DNA of 57,278 nt from Candidatus Peregrinibacteria bacterium (GCA_016932495.1 JAFGCR010000025.1:1-57278); one strand, 5' to 3'. Shown: positions 9,234-19,801, counted from the stretch's first letter. Translations and numbers: made by a program. Notes: generated by a model not told the origin, from the sequence alone.

Positions 9234-10226
9234 ATGAAAAAAATAATTTCCCTTCTCATCGTCGGCCTGCTGGTATTTGGTTTATTCTATTTTTACCAAT
9301 TTTATGCGGGGGCCCTGAATTATGCGTATGACTCCGATTCAGAAGCCCGGGTCGTGGTAGAGGTGAAGCAGGGCAGTACGGCTTCAGATGTGGCAGATAT
9401 TCTATACCGCCAGAAGCTGATCAAAAGCCCGTTTGTCTTTAATCTTTACCTTAAACAGAATGACCTGGCAGGTCAGATGAAGGCCGGACGGATCGTCTTG
9501 CGGGAGAATTTTGACTTAAAACAGATTGCCCAGGCTTTAGCGGAAGGAAAATCAGAAGAAATGGCCGTTACTATTCTGGAAGGCTGGACAATCAAACAGA
9601 TTGCCGACTATATGGAAGAAGCCGGGCTGACCACCGCCGATGCCTTTTTATCCTGTGCGGCCAGCTGTGAATTTATTTTCGACTTCCTGCCCGCGGGTTA
9701 CGTGGAAGGGTATCTTTATCCGGATACCTATTTCGTTAATTCAGGCACGTACAGCGATGACAGTTTTATCACCCGCCTGATCCAGACACTGGAAAACAAA
9801 CTGTCTACCGACGACTGGAACGCGGTGGACACGAGCGGACGGACGTTTGAGGAGATCATGATCATGGCCAGTATCGTGGAACGTGAAGAGCGCGACCCTG
9901 ATGAACGCCCCACGGTAGCCGGAATCTTATGGGACCGGTTTGATAACGGTGTTGGATTGGGCGCTGATGCCACGGTTTTGTACGCACTGGGGCGCACCAA
10001 AGGCGGACTGACGTACGACGACCTCCAGGTCGACAGCCCCTACAACACCCGCAAATACCGCGGCTTGCCTCCTACTCCTATCTGCAGTCCCAGCCTCTCC
10101 AGCATCCACGCGGCGCTGTACCCCGAAAAAACCGCCTATTTTTATTACCTGCACGATTCGGACGGCGAGGTGCATTACGCGGAAACACTGGAGGAGCATA
10201 ACGCGAATAAGCGGAAATATCTTTAA
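9234..10226 (+). CDS. mltG: Endolytic murein transglycosylase MltG (YceG-like)
   Basis: N-terminal TM; ASIVEREERDPDERPTVAGILWDRFDNGVGLGADATVLYALG; PYNTRKYRGLPPTPICSPSLSSIHAALYP. Confidence 0.96.
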   Translation: MKKIISLLIVGLLVFGLFYFYQFYAGALNYAYDSDSEARVVVEVKQGSTASDVADILYRQKLIKSPFVFNLYLKQNDLAGQMKAGRIVLRENFDLKQIAQALAEGKSEEMAVTILEGWTIKQIADYMEEAGLTTADAFLSCAASCEFIFDFLPAGYVEGYLYPDTYFVNSGTYSDDSFITRLIQTLENKLSTDDWNAVDTSGRTFEEIMIMASIVEREERDPDERPTVAGILWDRFDNGVGLGADATVLYALGRTKGGLTYDDLQVDSPYNTRKYRGLPPTPICSPSLSSIHAALYPEKTAYFYYLHDSDGEVHYAETLEEHNANKRKYL

Positions 10227-10636
10227 TGACTAAAAAAAGACAATACATCGCGCTCGCCCTTATTCTGGTTATCCTTCTGTGCCTTTCCCCTTTTGTGAGA
10301 CCGGCTTTTCCTTATGCCTATAAAGTCGTTAAGCGGAGGGTCGTTTATATGTTCAATCATGATTATGTACCGGATGAGGTAATCGTTAAGCTCAAGGTAA
10401 AGGCTTTTAACCTCAGGGAAGAGCCTGGGCGGCAGGGGGCGGAAGCGTTCTTCCATGAAATCGATCCCTCTTTCCAGATTGATGATTATAACCGGTCACT
10501 GAATTTTGTTGTCCTGAAACTGCCTAAAAAGGGAATGGTCCTGCGGACGATTGAGCGGCTGGAAATAAAACCGGAAATCGAATACGCGGAGCCAAATTGG
10601 ATCATACGGGCTGTCAATAAAGGTGAGTGGTTTTAG
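10226..10636 (+). CDS. Membrane-anchored small protein resembling a detached subtilase (S8/fervidolysin-type) prodomain
   Basis: One TM, then DEVIVKLKVKAFNL...LERLEIKPEIEYAEPNWIIRAV, like S8 propeptides that end in VEYAEPN; start overlaps mltG stop (TAATG). Confidence 0.6.
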   Translation: MTKKRQYIALALILVILLCLSPFVRPAFPYAYKVVKRRVVYMFNHDYVPDEVIVKLKVKAFNLREEPGRQGAEAFFHEIDPSFQIDDYNRSLNFVVLKLPKKGMVLRTIERLEIKPEIEYAEPNWIIRAVNKGEWF

Positions 10637-10770
10637 GGTGTTTTTATTTCTCACGTGCGTACACACCCCCTCATTCCCCTACGGGGTTAGTGGGTAAGAA
10701 AGAAGGGAAAAGAAAATATATAAAAAGAAAAGGAAGAAAGAAAATTCCTTACTTTTTTAATCTTTTTGGA

Positions 10771-12807
10771 TTACGGATTATACGTAATCTCGATCTCTGC
10801 CTTTCCCACCTGTTCCCCCGCTTTTTCAGCGGTGACCACGATGGTGTTTTTTCCGGGGTTCAGTTTGATGGACATACGCCACTGCTCACTGCCGGGGATG
10901 TAATCGGTGATCTCCTTGTTATCCACATACATGCGGGTGACCCATTTGCCGACAGTACCGCCTACTACGAGCGTATCCAGTGTAGTGGCATACGATCCGC
11001 TGCTGGTGGGGATCGTAATAACGGGCGCGGAGCTAGCTCCGCTTTCCACATCGATCGTAATGCTGGCTTCGCCCAGGACACCGCCGTCTTCATCGTAAGC
11101 CTTAACCGTGTAAGTGTTTTTTTCACCGATCTTTAAATTGCCGATGCTTACAAACGCGCGGTATTTAAAGTTGGTGTTGCCCGGTTCGAATAAAGAAAGG
11201 GCATAATCATTCACCTCCACTTTAGCCGTTCCGTCCGGCACGGTGCCGGTGATTTCGAATTCGGTTTCGCTGGTGGTGAAACTTTCCCCGCCATTGGGGG
11301 CGGTGATGACCACTCCGCCCGAAGAGCTGGCCTGAGGTAATTCGTCCTCATCATCCTGAGAGGCAGGATCCTGCGTCTCTACGGATGCTTCGTCCTTATT
11401 TCCGGCTTCATCCACGACTTCCTGGGTAAGGGTCAGATTGATGATAGCGGATTCGCTTTGATTGCCCGCCTTGTCTTCAGCGATCACTTTATATTCGTTG
11501 TCCCCCACTTCCAGATTGCCGTATTCCGTTTTGGCGTAATATTCAAAGGTCCCGCTGCCGGGAACGTATTTGGTCAGACGGTAATCGTTGACGATGACGG
11601 CGGCCGTGTCTTTACTGACCGTTCCTTTAATGATCTGTTCGATGTCTTCGATCTCCACGGTTTCATCATTGGCGCCCGGATCCGTGATGGCCGGTGTGTC
11701 GGGGGCAGTCTTATCGTAAACCACTACTAAAGGTTCCAGAGCGGTCTTAATGCCATCCAGCTGTTCCGCTTCGATATCGATTTCATTTTCACCTTCGAAG
11801 GTCAATTTTACTGAATCAGCCTTCCATTTGCCGGTTCCGGTAACGGCCGCCTTCTGGCCTTCCACATAAATAGCGTTGATCTTTTCCGGGTCAAAATTGC
11901 CTTCCACGGTGAGGGTGGATTTATTGGTTTCAGTGTCTTTAGAAGGCTTGGTCACATACGCGACACGGCCCACATTGGCCAGGTCTTCTGCTCCACCGCC
12001 CGCCTCTTCATCTTCAGTTATAAGTCCTTCTGCTGTTTCAGCTCCTTCTTCGCCCAAATCGGACTCTTCAAACGCGTTCACCGCCCCGTCCTTTTTAATG
12101 TTCCAGCGATACCAGTTGGTCTGTTTAAAGGAATCGCTCAGCGCGAAGATCACTTCGGTATCCTCTCCCCTTTCAATGGCCTGGGCTTTGGCTTCGTCCA
12201 CCAAAAACTGCTGGCCCACACCGAGCGTGTAAGTCTTGATCACATCATCCTCGTATTTAACGCCGATCTGGGCGGTTCCCTCCAGCATATAGACCGTGCC
12301 CGGCGCACTGATCGCAATGACGCCGCCGCGGCTGTCGACGGTGATGAGGCCGGTCGTGATTCCAAAAGTAGATCCGGGATTCGTGATCCGTTCGACCTTT
12401 GTCCACACATCCCCCCGTACCAGCTCCACTTCGATATTATACGTATCGTTTTTCTTTTTAAGGGAGGTAAAAGTCACTTCGGTATTGGTGTTGAGCCGCA
12501 TGAGGCTCTGGTCAAAAAAAGTGAAGGTGGCACGGCCGTCCGCACCGGTCTTAAACCGTTCACCGCGGTAAAGATAGATCTTGTCGGGAGCGTTCTGCCA
12601 TTCGCTTTTACCCACGGTCATGGCTTTGGCGCTGCCGCTTTCAATATTCAGGAACACTTTTTCGTTCGAGGTGCTGCGGTTCTGGTCGATCAGGATATCG
12701 TTTAAGGCGCGCCAGCCGAATACGATCCCGGCAAAAATAAGCACGATAACCAGAAAAGGCATCAGGTAACTATAAAACCTTTTCCGCGGCGGGCGTTTAT
12801 AATACAT
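10771..12807 (-). CDS. FecR-domain membrane protein with repeated Ig-like domains
   Basis: N-terminal TM; FecR-like segment (GRATFTFFDQSLMRLNTNTEVTF, RGDVWTKVERITNPGSTFGITTGLITVDSRGG); three similar modules (GTVSKDTAAVIVNDYRLTKYVPGSGTFEYYAKTEYGNL, GTVPDGTAKVEVNDYALSLFEPGNTNFKYRAFVSIGNL, GTVGKWVTRMYVDNKEITDYIPGSEQWRMSIKL). Confidence 0.85.
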   Translation of the reverse strand: MYYKRPPRKRFYSYLMPFLVIVLIFAGIVFGWRALNDILIDQNRSTSNEKVFLNIESGSAKAMTVGKSEWQNAPDKIYLYRGERFKTGADGRATFTFFDQSLMRLNTNTEVTFTSLKKKNDTYNIEVELVRGDVWTKVERITNPGSTFGITTGLITVDSRGGVIAISAPGTVYMLEGTAQIGVKYEDDVIKTYTLGVGQQFLVDEAKAQAIERGEDTEVIFALSDSFKQTNWYRWNIKKDGAVNAFEESDLGEEGAETAEGLITEDEEAGGGAEDLANVGRVAYVTKPSKDTETNKSTLTVEGNFDPEKINAIYVEGQKAAVTGTGKWKADSVKLTFEGENEIDIEAEQLDGIKTALEPLVVVYDKTAPDTPAITDPGANDETVEIEDIEQIIKGTVSKDTAAVIVNDYRLTKYVPGSGTFEYYAKTEYGNLEVGDNEYKVIAEDKAGNQSESAIINLTLTQEVVDEAGNKDEASVETQDPASQDDEDELPQASSSGGVVITAPNGGESFTTSETEFEITGTVPDGTAKVEVNDYALSLFEPGNTNFKYRAFVSIGNLKIGEKNTYTVKAYDEDGGVLGEASITIDVESGASSAPVITIPTSSGSYATTLDTLVVGGTVGKWVTRMYVDNKEITDYIPGSEQWRMSIKLNPGKNTIVVTAEKAGEQVGKAEIEITYNP

Positions 12808-12907
12808 AATTCCAAATTAAAGGTAGAATGCTTTGAAATCTTACAAAAATGCGTTTTGTTTGTCAATCAGGCCCCCCTTCACTATAATCAGTTAGCTACT
12901 TAATTAC

Positions 12908-12994
12908 GAATTGACTTCGAATGGAAATCGAATAGACGTCGAATAGACTGTCCATCCGAAGTCAATTCGCAGTCGATACGAAGTCAATACGAAT
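12908..12994 (+). repeat. 11-bp-periodic palindromic spacer array, copy 1 (secA leader)
   Basis: GAATTGACTTC/GAATGGAAATC/GAATAGACGTC/GAATAGAC, then inverted units GAAGTCAATTC/GCAGTCGATAC/GAAGTCAATAC; arms 12908..12925 and 12951..12968 are 17/18 complementary. Confidence 0.85.
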
Positions 12995-12995
12995 T

Positions 12996-15644
12996 ATGTT
13001 AAAAAGATTAATCAAATCCATTCTCGGCGATTATAACGAGAAGGAGCTCAAGAAAATCGAACCGCTGATCCCTGAGATCAATCAGAAGGAAGAAGAATAC
13101 CAGAAACTTTCGGATGATGAGCTGAAAGCCAATACGGAAAAATTTAAAGAACGGCTGAAAAACGGGGAGGCTGTGGATGACCTTTTAACCGAAGCTTTCG
13201 CGACCGTTAAAAACGCGTGCCGGCGCCTGATCGGGACTAAGTATAAACTGGGCAAAGAAGAAGGCACATGGGATATGATCCCCTATGACTGCCAGCTGGT
13301 GGGCGGCATTGCCCTTCATAAAGGCAAGATCTCAGAAATGAAGACGGGTGAAGGGAAAACGCTGGTGGCGGCCCTGCCGGTCTACTTAAACGCGCTCACG
13401 GGGAAGGGGGTGCATGTGGTCACGGTGAACGATTATCTGGCCAAACGCGACGCCGAGTGGATGGGGACAGTCTACCGTTATCTGGGCCTGACTGTCGGGA
13501 CCATTGTCCACGGCCTGGACCATGAGGAAAGGCAGGAGGCTTACCGCGCGGATATCACCTACGGCACTAATAATGAATTCGGATTCGATTATCTGCGCGA
13601 CAACATGGTCACCAGCCTGGAACGGCGTGTCCAGCGGGAACTGAATTATGCGATCGTCGATGAAATCGACTCGATCCTCATTGACGAAGCCCGTACGCCG
13701 CTCATCATCTCATCCCCCGCTGAAGAATCGACCAAGAAATACATGCAATACGCCCAGCTCATCAACCGGCTCCAGCCGGAAACCCACTACGCCATCGACG
13801 AAAAAGCCCGCACCGCCACCCTGACCGAAGAAGGTATCGCGGAGCTGGAGAAACTTTTAGGAGTGGAAAATATTTACACGGACGCGGGTTTTCAGGAAGT
13901 CCACCATATTGAGCAGGCCCTGAAAGCGAAGGCAATCTTTAAACGCGACACGGACTATCTGGTCAAAGAAGGTGAGATCATTATTGTGGATGAGTTCACC
14001 GGGCGCCTGATGCCGGGCCGGCGTTACAGCGACGGCCTCCATCAGGCCATCGAAGCCAAGGAAGGCGTGGAAGTGAAGCAGGAAAGCAAAACACTGGCCA
14101 CGGTGACTTTCCAGAATTATTTCCGGCTTTACAATAAACTTTCCGGCATGACCGGCACCGCGAAGACGGAAGAGGAGGAATTTTATAAGATATACGGGCT
14201 GGAGACGCTGGTCATCCCTACCAATAAGCCCGTTGTCCGCAAAGACCACTCCGACCTTATTTATAAGAGCCAGAAAGGCAAAGTGATGAGTGTGGTAAAA
14301 GCCATCCAGGAATATTACAGCAAGGGCCAGCCCGTGCTGGTAGGCACGGTCTCGGTGGAAAAATCCGAGATGCTCTCCAAGCTCCTGAAGATGAACGGAG
14401 TCCCGCATGAGGTGCTCAATGCCAAAAACCATGAACGGGAAGCCGAGATCGTGGCGCAGGCCGGCCAGAAAGGCGCGGTGACCATTGCCACGAACATGGC
14501 AGGCCGGGGAACGGATATCAAACTGGGCACAGGCGTTAAAGAGTTGGGCGGACTGGTTATCATCGGCACGGAACGCCATGACTCCCGCCGCATCGACAAC
14601 CAGCTCCGCGGCCGTGCCGGGCGCCAGGGAGACCCCGGGGAAACCCGTTTTTATGTGTCGATGGAAGACGACCTGATGCGCCTGTTCGGCGCCGACAAGA
14701 TCAAAAACATGATGGAGCGGCTGGGGCTTCCGGATGACATGCCGATTGAGAACCGCCTGATCAACCGCAGTATCGAATCCGCCCAAAAACGCGTGGAGGG
14801 TCATAATTTTGACATCCGGAAACACCTTCTGGAATACGATGACGTGATGAATAAACACCGCGAGATCATTTACGCGCGGCGGCTGAAGATCCTGGAAAAC
14901 GATGACCTGAAAGCCGAAGTGCTGGAACTCATGAAAAAAGAGGCGGAAGACATCGTCCATTCCCGCACCCAGTCCCCGAACTATACAGACTGGGATTTAA
15001 GCGGCATTGCCGAAGCCGTCAACGCGCTGCTGCCCCATGAGACCAAAGCGGTGGATGTGGCGGATTTTGAAAAACTGGATAAACCGGAAGACATCGCCGA
15101 TTATCTTACCAACGTCCTTCATACCGAACACCGCTTAAAAGAAGAGGCGCTCCCCGATCCCGGTATTCTGCGCCAGGTAGAAAAAAGTATCCTGTTCCGG
15201 GTAGTGGATACGTTATGGATGGAGCACATCGATGCCATGACCAACCTGCGTGAATCCGTGGCGCTACGCGGGTACGGCCAGAGGGACCCGCTAATCGAAT
15301 ATAAACAGGAATCCTTTGTCATGCTGAAAAAACTTCTGGCCTCCATCCAGCACAATGCGATCAATACACTGTTTAAGGTCCAGATCAATCTGGAACAGCC
15401 GGTCCTGGCGCCTAAAGGGCAGCCTGATCCCGGTAAACTGCAGACCAACGAAGACAAAATCGAGGCAGGGCTTACTGATCCCCGCCGGAAAATGACTGCC
15501 GCCTCTCCGGAGGCGCGTGTGGCCCAGCGGATTTCAGCTGCGTCCTCCACCCCGCCGCCCAGCGCCTTCCCCAAAGTCGGCCGCAACGATCCTTGTCCTT
15601 GCGGTTCCGGCAAGAAATATAAAAAATGTCACGGGGTAGCTTAA
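12996..15644 (+). CDS. secA: Preprotein translocase ATPase SecA
   Basis: [44 protein letters not shown]-terminal SEC-C motif [17 protein letters not shown]. Confidence 0.99.
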   Translation: MLKRLIKSILGDYNEKELKKIEPLIPEINQKEEEYQKLSDDELKANTEKFKERLKNGEAVDDLLTEAFATVKNACRRLIGTKYKLGKEEGTWDMIPYDCQLVGGIALHKGKISEMKTGEGKTLVAALPVYLNALTGKGVHVVTVNDYLAKRDAEWMGTVYRYLGLTVGTIVHGLDHEERQEAYRADITYGTNNEFGFDYLRDNMVTSLERRVQRELNYAIVDEIDSILIDEARTPLIISSPAEESTKKYMQYAQLINRLQPETHYAIDEKARTATLTEEGIAELEKLLGVENIYTDAGFQEVHHIEQALKAKAIFKRDTDYLVKEGEIIIVDEFTGRLMPGRRYSDGLHQAIEAKEGVEVKQESKTLATVTFQNYFRLYNKLSGMTGTAKTEEEEFYKIYGLETLVIPTNKPVVRKDHSDLIYKSQKGKVMSVVKAIQEYYSKGQPVLVGTVSVEKSEMLSKLLKMNGVPHEVLNAKNHEREAEIVAQAGQKGAVTIATNMAGRGTDIKLGTGVKELGGLVIIGTERHDSRRIDNQLRGRAGRQGDPGETRFYVSMEDDLMRLFGADKIKNMMERLGLPDDMPIENRLINRSIESAQKRVEGHNFDIRKHLLEYDDVMNKHREIIYARRLKILENDDLKAEVLELMKKEAEDIVHSRTQSPNYTDWDLSGIAEAVNALLPHETKAVDVADFEKLDKPEDIADYLTNVLHTEHRLKEEALPDPGILRQVEKSILFRVVDTLWMEHIDAMTNLRESVALRGYGQRDPLIEYKQESFVMLKKLLASIQHNAINTLFKVQINLEQPVLAPKGQPDPGKLQTNEDKIEAGLTDPRRKMTAASPEARVAQRISAASSTPPPSAFPKVGRNDPCPCGSGKKYKKCHGVA

Positions 15645-16168
15645 TCAGAATCGTTGATCAATATCTTTTCAATCGCTTTTTGGACTTCTTCTTCGCTTGG
15701 CAGCCATTCTTCAGCGCCTGTTATTTCTGCCAGCCTGCTGCGCAGCAAAATCACAGAAATGATAAATGTCTTCCTGATTGATTCTCTGTCATTTCCCAGC
15801 AGACTTTCACCATTGCCATAAGTCTGCTGAAGTCTGTTCAGCAAATCGGCGTCCCCATCGGCTAAAGCCTCTTTCGCGATTTCTCTTACGATGTCATAAA
15901 AAAAGTTATTCTGATGAAAAGCTTCACGGTCTGCCCCGCGTAATATTATCCCTACAGCCGTATACCTTTCCGCAGCTTTCATATCCCCTCTCCTCAAATG
16001 ATGCCTGAACCCCTCTTTGACCTCTTCGATAAACGAAACGCCGGAATTATCGGTAACAATCCTTTTGAGCTGTGGCCACGGGGGCGGAGTTTTAAGCCAA
16101 TATAAAAACTCTTCTCTGATTGCAGCCAGCTCTGATGATTTTTCATTTTTTTGAGGGCTCTCCAGCAT
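15641..16168 (-). CDS. Hypothetical protein
   Basis: 175-aa ORF, helical; converges with secA, the two stops sharing TTAA. Confidence 0.6.
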   Translation of the reverse strand: MLESPQKNEKSSELAAIREEFLYWLKTPPPWPQLKRIVTDNSGVSFIEEVKEGFRHHLRRGDMKAAERYTAVGIILRGADREAFHQNNFFYDIVREIAKEALADGDADLLNRLQQTYGNGESLLGNDRESIRKTFIISVILLRSRLAEITGAEEWLPSEEEVQKAIEKILINDSD

Positions 16169-16230
16169 GATTATGGGTTTAAGTGGTATATTTTAAACTA
16201 TTTTTTAATTAAAGCAAGTTTAAAAGCATT

Positions 16231-16258
16231 TTGACAGAACTTATATTCAAGGTAAAAT
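16231..16258 (+). promoter_or_regulatory. Sigma70-type promoter of hrcA
   Basis: TTGACA (16231..16236), 16-nt spacer, TAAAAT (16253..16258). Confidence 0.75.
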
Positions 16259-16260
16259 AA

Positions 16261-16287
16261 TTAGCACTTAATCCTTTTAATTGCTAA
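16261..16287 (+). promoter_or_regulatory. CIRCE operator (HrcA binding site)
   Basis: TTAGCACTT-N9-AATTGCTAA; close to consensus TTAGCACTC-N9-GAGTGCTAA, overlapping expected +1 of hrcA. Confidence 0.88.
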
Positions 16288-16312
16288 TCCCTCATTAGGG
16301 ATCTGTAAACTG

Positions 16313-17020
16313 ATGGACCCGCGACAGCAGAAAATCCTCAAGGCGATCATTGAACAGTTTATCCAGACGGCCCTGCCCGTAGGGTCTAAACTGATCTATG
16401 AAGAATATGACCTGAATGTGTCCCCCGCTACCATCCGCAATGAAATGGCGGTCCTGGAGCGGGAGGGTTTTATTAAACAGCCCCATACCTCCGCCGGCAG
16501 GATTCCCACCAGCCAGGCCTACCGTCTTTTTGTGGACCAGCTGAAATATAACCTAAAACTTTTAGACAAGGCTAAAGAAGACATAGAACTGATCCGTCAC
16601 CAGTATTATCTGGACCGCGCTAAGGAAAAATTATACGGGATGGTCTCTATTCTGGCCACTGCCACGCGAAACGTTAGTTTCGCCACCCTGCCGGATAACA
16701 AACGCCTATTTTATATGGGTATCAGCCACGTTTTAAGACAGCCGGAATTCCAGGCAGACCCCTCCAAAGCCACCCAGGTGGTCGAGGTGCTGGAAAACCG
16801 CTTCAGCGATCTTTTGGGCAGCCTGGATATCAGCGAAGAACCCTCTTTTTATATCGGTGAAGAGAATCTGATCCCGGAGATCCAGAGCTGTAGTCTTCTG
16901 GTTCAGCAATACCGCTATAAGGGTTTTAAGGGGGCAATGGGGATTTTGGGCGCCACCCGCATGAATTACGCTTACAATATGGCGGCGCTTAAATCAGCGA
17001 TTGATTTACTTAATGATTAA
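16313..17020 (+). CDS. hrcA: Heat-inducible transcription repressor HrcA
   Basis: RQQKILKAIIEQFIQTALPVGSKLIYEEYDLNVSPATIRNEMAVLEREGFIKQPHTSAGRIPTSQAYRLFVDQL; C-terminus GAMGILGATRMNYAYNMAALKSAIDLLND. Confidence 0.93.
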   Translation: MDPRQQKILKAIIEQFIQTALPVGSKLIYEEYDLNVSPATIRNEMAVLEREGFIKQPHTSAGRIPTSQAYRLFVDQLKYNLKLLDKAKEDIELIRHQYYLDRAKEKLYGMVSILATATRNVSFATLPDNKRLFYMGISHVLRQPEFQADPSKATQVVEVLENRFSDLLGSLDISEEPSFYIGEENLIPEIQSCSLLVQQYRYKGFKGAMGILGATRMNYAYNMAALKSAIDLLND

Positions 17021-17092
17021 GTTAAGAGTTAAGAATTAAAAATTAAAAGTCAAACTCTCAACTCTTAACTTTTAACTCTTAATTAAAAAAAT

Positions 17093-17593
17093 ATGTCAGT
17101 TATTTTAGGAATAGATCCGGGATTGGCGACTGTCGGTTTCGGCGCTATTAAATCTGAAAAAGGGCGGTTGGAGTATCTGGACTGCGGGGTGATCAGGACG
17201 AAGGCCGGTTTAGATCTTCCTGAACGGCTCCACATCATCAAACAGGATGTCATGACACTCCTTGAGACCTTTAAGCCGTCGGTGGTCGGGGTCGAGGAAT
17301 TGTATTTTGCCAAAAACGTCACTAACGCCATCAAAGTGGCCCATGCGCGCGGTGTCATTCTGGAATCCTTATATGAGAAGCGGATTCCTTTGGTCAACTT
17401 CACCCCGCTTCAGGTCAAGAACAACATCGCGGGAGACGGACGGGCACAGAAATGGCAGATCCAGGAAATGGTCAAACGATTCCTGCATTTAAAACGTCAT
17501 CCCAGGCCGGATGACGCGGCGGATGCGCTGGCGATAGCGATATGCACGGAGAGGGGTCTTAAGTCACAAATATCTGTAAGTGCGATTAATTAA
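17093..17593 (+). CDS. ruvC: Holliday junction resolvase RuvC
   Basis: ILGIDPGLATVGFGAI, VGVEELYFAKNVTNAIKVAHARGVI, HPRPDDAADALAIAIC. Confidence 0.96.
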   Translation: MSVILGIDPGLATVGFGAIKSEKGRLEYLDCGVIRTKAGLDLPERLHIIKQDVMTLLETFKPSVVGVEELYFAKNVTNAIKVAHARGVILESLYEKRIPLVNFTPLQVKNNIAGDGRAQKWQIQEMVKRFLHLKRHPRPDDAADALAIAICTERGLKSQISVSAIN

Positions 17594-17621
17594 TCGCACT
17601 GGCGAGGATAATATCCTCGCC
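17581..17621 (+). terminator. Twin palindromes over the ruvC stop codon
   Basis: TGCGATTAATTAATCGCA (perfect 18-nt palindrome) then GGCGAGGATA-A-TATCCTCGCC (10-bp stem); no T-tract, so terminator function is tentative. Confidence 0.5.
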
Positions 17622-17691
17622 TTCAGATGCCCTTGTGGCTTGTGACTAACTTTGTTACTATTTTCTCCGCTATTTTATTTATGCTGAACTG

Positions 17692-19140
17692 ATGAAAAAG
17701 ATTACCGCCATCATCGCCGCTGTTATCCTGGCGTTTGTTATCGCCCTGGGCGACCAGATCATCAAACTGAACGCTTTTGATTCCATCCGCTCCTTTCTGG
17801 GACTGGAGGAAGAAACCATCACCATTCCCCATAAACCGAAACTTCCTACCATCGTTGAAAAAAAACCGGAAGAGCTGAACCTGTCTTATGAAGAACGGAT
17901 GGATAAGGGGGACGATTATTATGACCGGGGATTTTTAACGCTCGCCTCAAATGAATACGTTAAGGCGGCCAATCTGGAGCCTGACCGCGTTAAGCCTTAT
18001 CTTCAGCTTATCAAGGTCAATTTTGACCTGACGGATTATGATAAGGCCCGCAATAACGCTGAGGAGGTACTGAAACTTGAGCCCGGCAATTACGAAGCCC
18101 GCTACTTTCTGGTGCTGACGGCTATCAAACAGAGTGATTTTAACGAGGCTGAACAGCGCATCGATCAGTTACTCGGCGAAACCATCACCGACGCCCGGCT
18201 GCTGTATTATCAGGCCCTTATCAAAATCGCCTTCAGCCAGCATGACGAGGCAAAAACCCTTTTAAATGAAGCAAAGGCTAACCTGGCAGCCGGTGATGAA
18301 CTCATCGCTAAAATCGACAGGATCCTCGCGGGTTATAATGAGTTTGAATTTGCCAAGGCGGCTGAAGAACTGTATCTATCCGAGCTTTTGACCCGCGCCT
18401 TTAACCAGATCGGTGAATATGAGCTGGCCGTTTATAAATCCAAAGAGATCCTTAAAACCCGGCCGGAACTGCGGGATGCCTGGATATTACTGGGGTTTGC
18501 TTACCTGAATCTTGAGAAATACCTTTTTGCGCTGACCTCTTTTGAACACGCGTATGAGATCGACCCGGAATGGCCGGCGACCCAATACTTCCTCGGCATC
18601 ACCTACGCCGAGATCCCCCGCAACGAAGACGCGATTGTTTATCTGAATTATGCCCTGAACAATGGGTTTGAACCCGCCATCGTCGTGAAACAGAAACTGG
18701 CCGACCTGTATCTGGATGTGGGTAATTATGAAGAATCCGTCAAAGCTTATCAGGAGGTGCTGGATTACAACAAACAGGATATCAACGCGTTTGTGCGGCC
18801 TATCTGGATTTACCTGGATTTTCTCAACCAGCCCGATAAAGCCATGAAACTGGGGGAAGCGGCCGTCATCAGTTTTCCGGAAGATGCCATGGCTTATAAC
18901 CTGCTTGGCTGGAGCCAGATCGGCACCGGCAATCTAATTGAAGCGGAAAAGAATCTGAAAAAAGCTGTCGGCATGGACGCGGACCTGACGGCGGCGTATT
19001 ACAATCTGGCCAAACTGTACGAATCCCAGGATGAGGTGGAACCGGCCCTTGAGAATTATCAAAAGGCGTATGAGCTCGACCAGAACGGTTCTATTGGCAA
19101 TCTGGCGGCTAAGCGCTATAATGCTCTCCTGCTTAAATAA
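17692..19140 (+). CDS. Tetratricopeptide-repeat membrane-anchored protein
   Basis: N-terminal TM; many TPR units, e.g. AWILLGFAYLNLEKYLFALTSFEHAYEIDP. Confidence 0.9.
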   Translation: MKKITAIIAAVILAFVIALGDQIIKLNAFDSIRSFLGLEEETITIPHKPKLPTIVEKKPEELNLSYEERMDKGDDYYDRGFLTLASNEYVKAANLEPDRVKPYLQLIKVNFDLTDYDKARNNAEEVLKLEPGNYEARYFLVLTAIKQSDFNEAEQRIDQLLGETITDARLLYYQALIKIAFSQHDEAKTLLNEAKANLAAGDELIAKIDRILAGYNEFEFAKAAEELYLSELLTRAFNQIGEYELAVYKSKEILKTRPELRDAWILLGFAYLNLEKYLFALTSFEHAYEIDPEWPATQYFLGITYAEIPRNEDAIVYLNYALNNGFEPAIVVKQKLADLYLDVGNYEESVKAYQEVLDYNKQDINAFVRPIWIYLDFLNQPDKAMKLGEAAVISFPEDAMAYNLLGWSQIGTGNLIEAEKNLKKAVGMDADLTAAYYNLAKLYESQDEVEPALENYQKAYELDQNGSIGNLAAKRYNALLLK

Positions 19141-19237
19141 TTCAAATAGTGGAGCATTAGTGGGGCAAATTGTGGAGCAATAGTGGCCACGATCGCCCTA
19201 CGCGAAGCGGCTCCACTATAGCCCCGCAATAGAGACG

Positions 19238-19801
19238 ATGCTGAAAAAATATAAAAAATCACTGGCCTTTCTGTTTCTCCTTGCCGTGATTGGCCAGTTG
19301 ATTTTTTCGCTGGCGGCCTGGCGCTACACGGTTCCTTTTTACGAAAACCGGATCTTTGCCACGGTCGGCATCCAGTTTGAAGGCAGTGACCTCCATAAAC
19401 TGAACGAAGGGGCTCATTACTTCGGCCAGACCATGATCGGGTGGACGAAATTCCCTCATTTTAAAAGTGAACTGATGGAAAATGCACAACTGCCGGAAAG
19501 CCTTGAGATCAACATGCATATTCAGGAGCGCCAGAACATCATTTTTACCCTTACGACCGATACGCCTATCACCTTTGAACAGCTCAAAGCCGCCAAGACT
19601 TTCCTCCAAGATAAGCTGGATGATTACAACGATAAAACCCACACAAAATTCGTCCTGACCAATGTGGATTACAATCAGACAGAAGTGAAACGGTCTTACC
19701 CCTTTGGCGCTTTAACGGTTTTTATCTTATCAGTTGTTTTGGGGATGGCTATTCTTTTTGTCCGCAAAGAGTTTTTCAACCAGGCCTCTATGAAACTCTA
19801 G
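19238..19801 (+). CDS. Hypothetical protein with N- and C-terminal TM helices
   Basis: TM at both ends (SLAFLFLLAVIGQLIFSLA; FGALTVFILSVVLGMAILFV). Confidence 0.7.
   Translation: MLKKYKKSLAFLFLLAVIGQLIFSLAAWRYTVPFYENRIFATVGIQFEGSDLHKLNEGAHYFGQTMIGWTKFPHFKSELMENAQLPESLEINMHIQERQNIIFTLTTDTPITFEQLKAAKTFLQDKLDDYNDKTHTKFVLTNVDYNQTEVKRSYPFGALTVFILSVVLGMAILFVRKEFFNQASMKL

Noticed and set aside
13857-14960. 367-aa minus-strand ORF opposite secA
   Set aside because: Shadow ORF on the antisense of a clear secA; low-complexity His/Phe/Val-rich translation with no domain.
15641-15644. Convergent stop overlap secA/15641 gene (also 14-nt overlaps at 19788..19801 and 36656..36669)
   Set aside because: Common in compact genomes; not informative alone.
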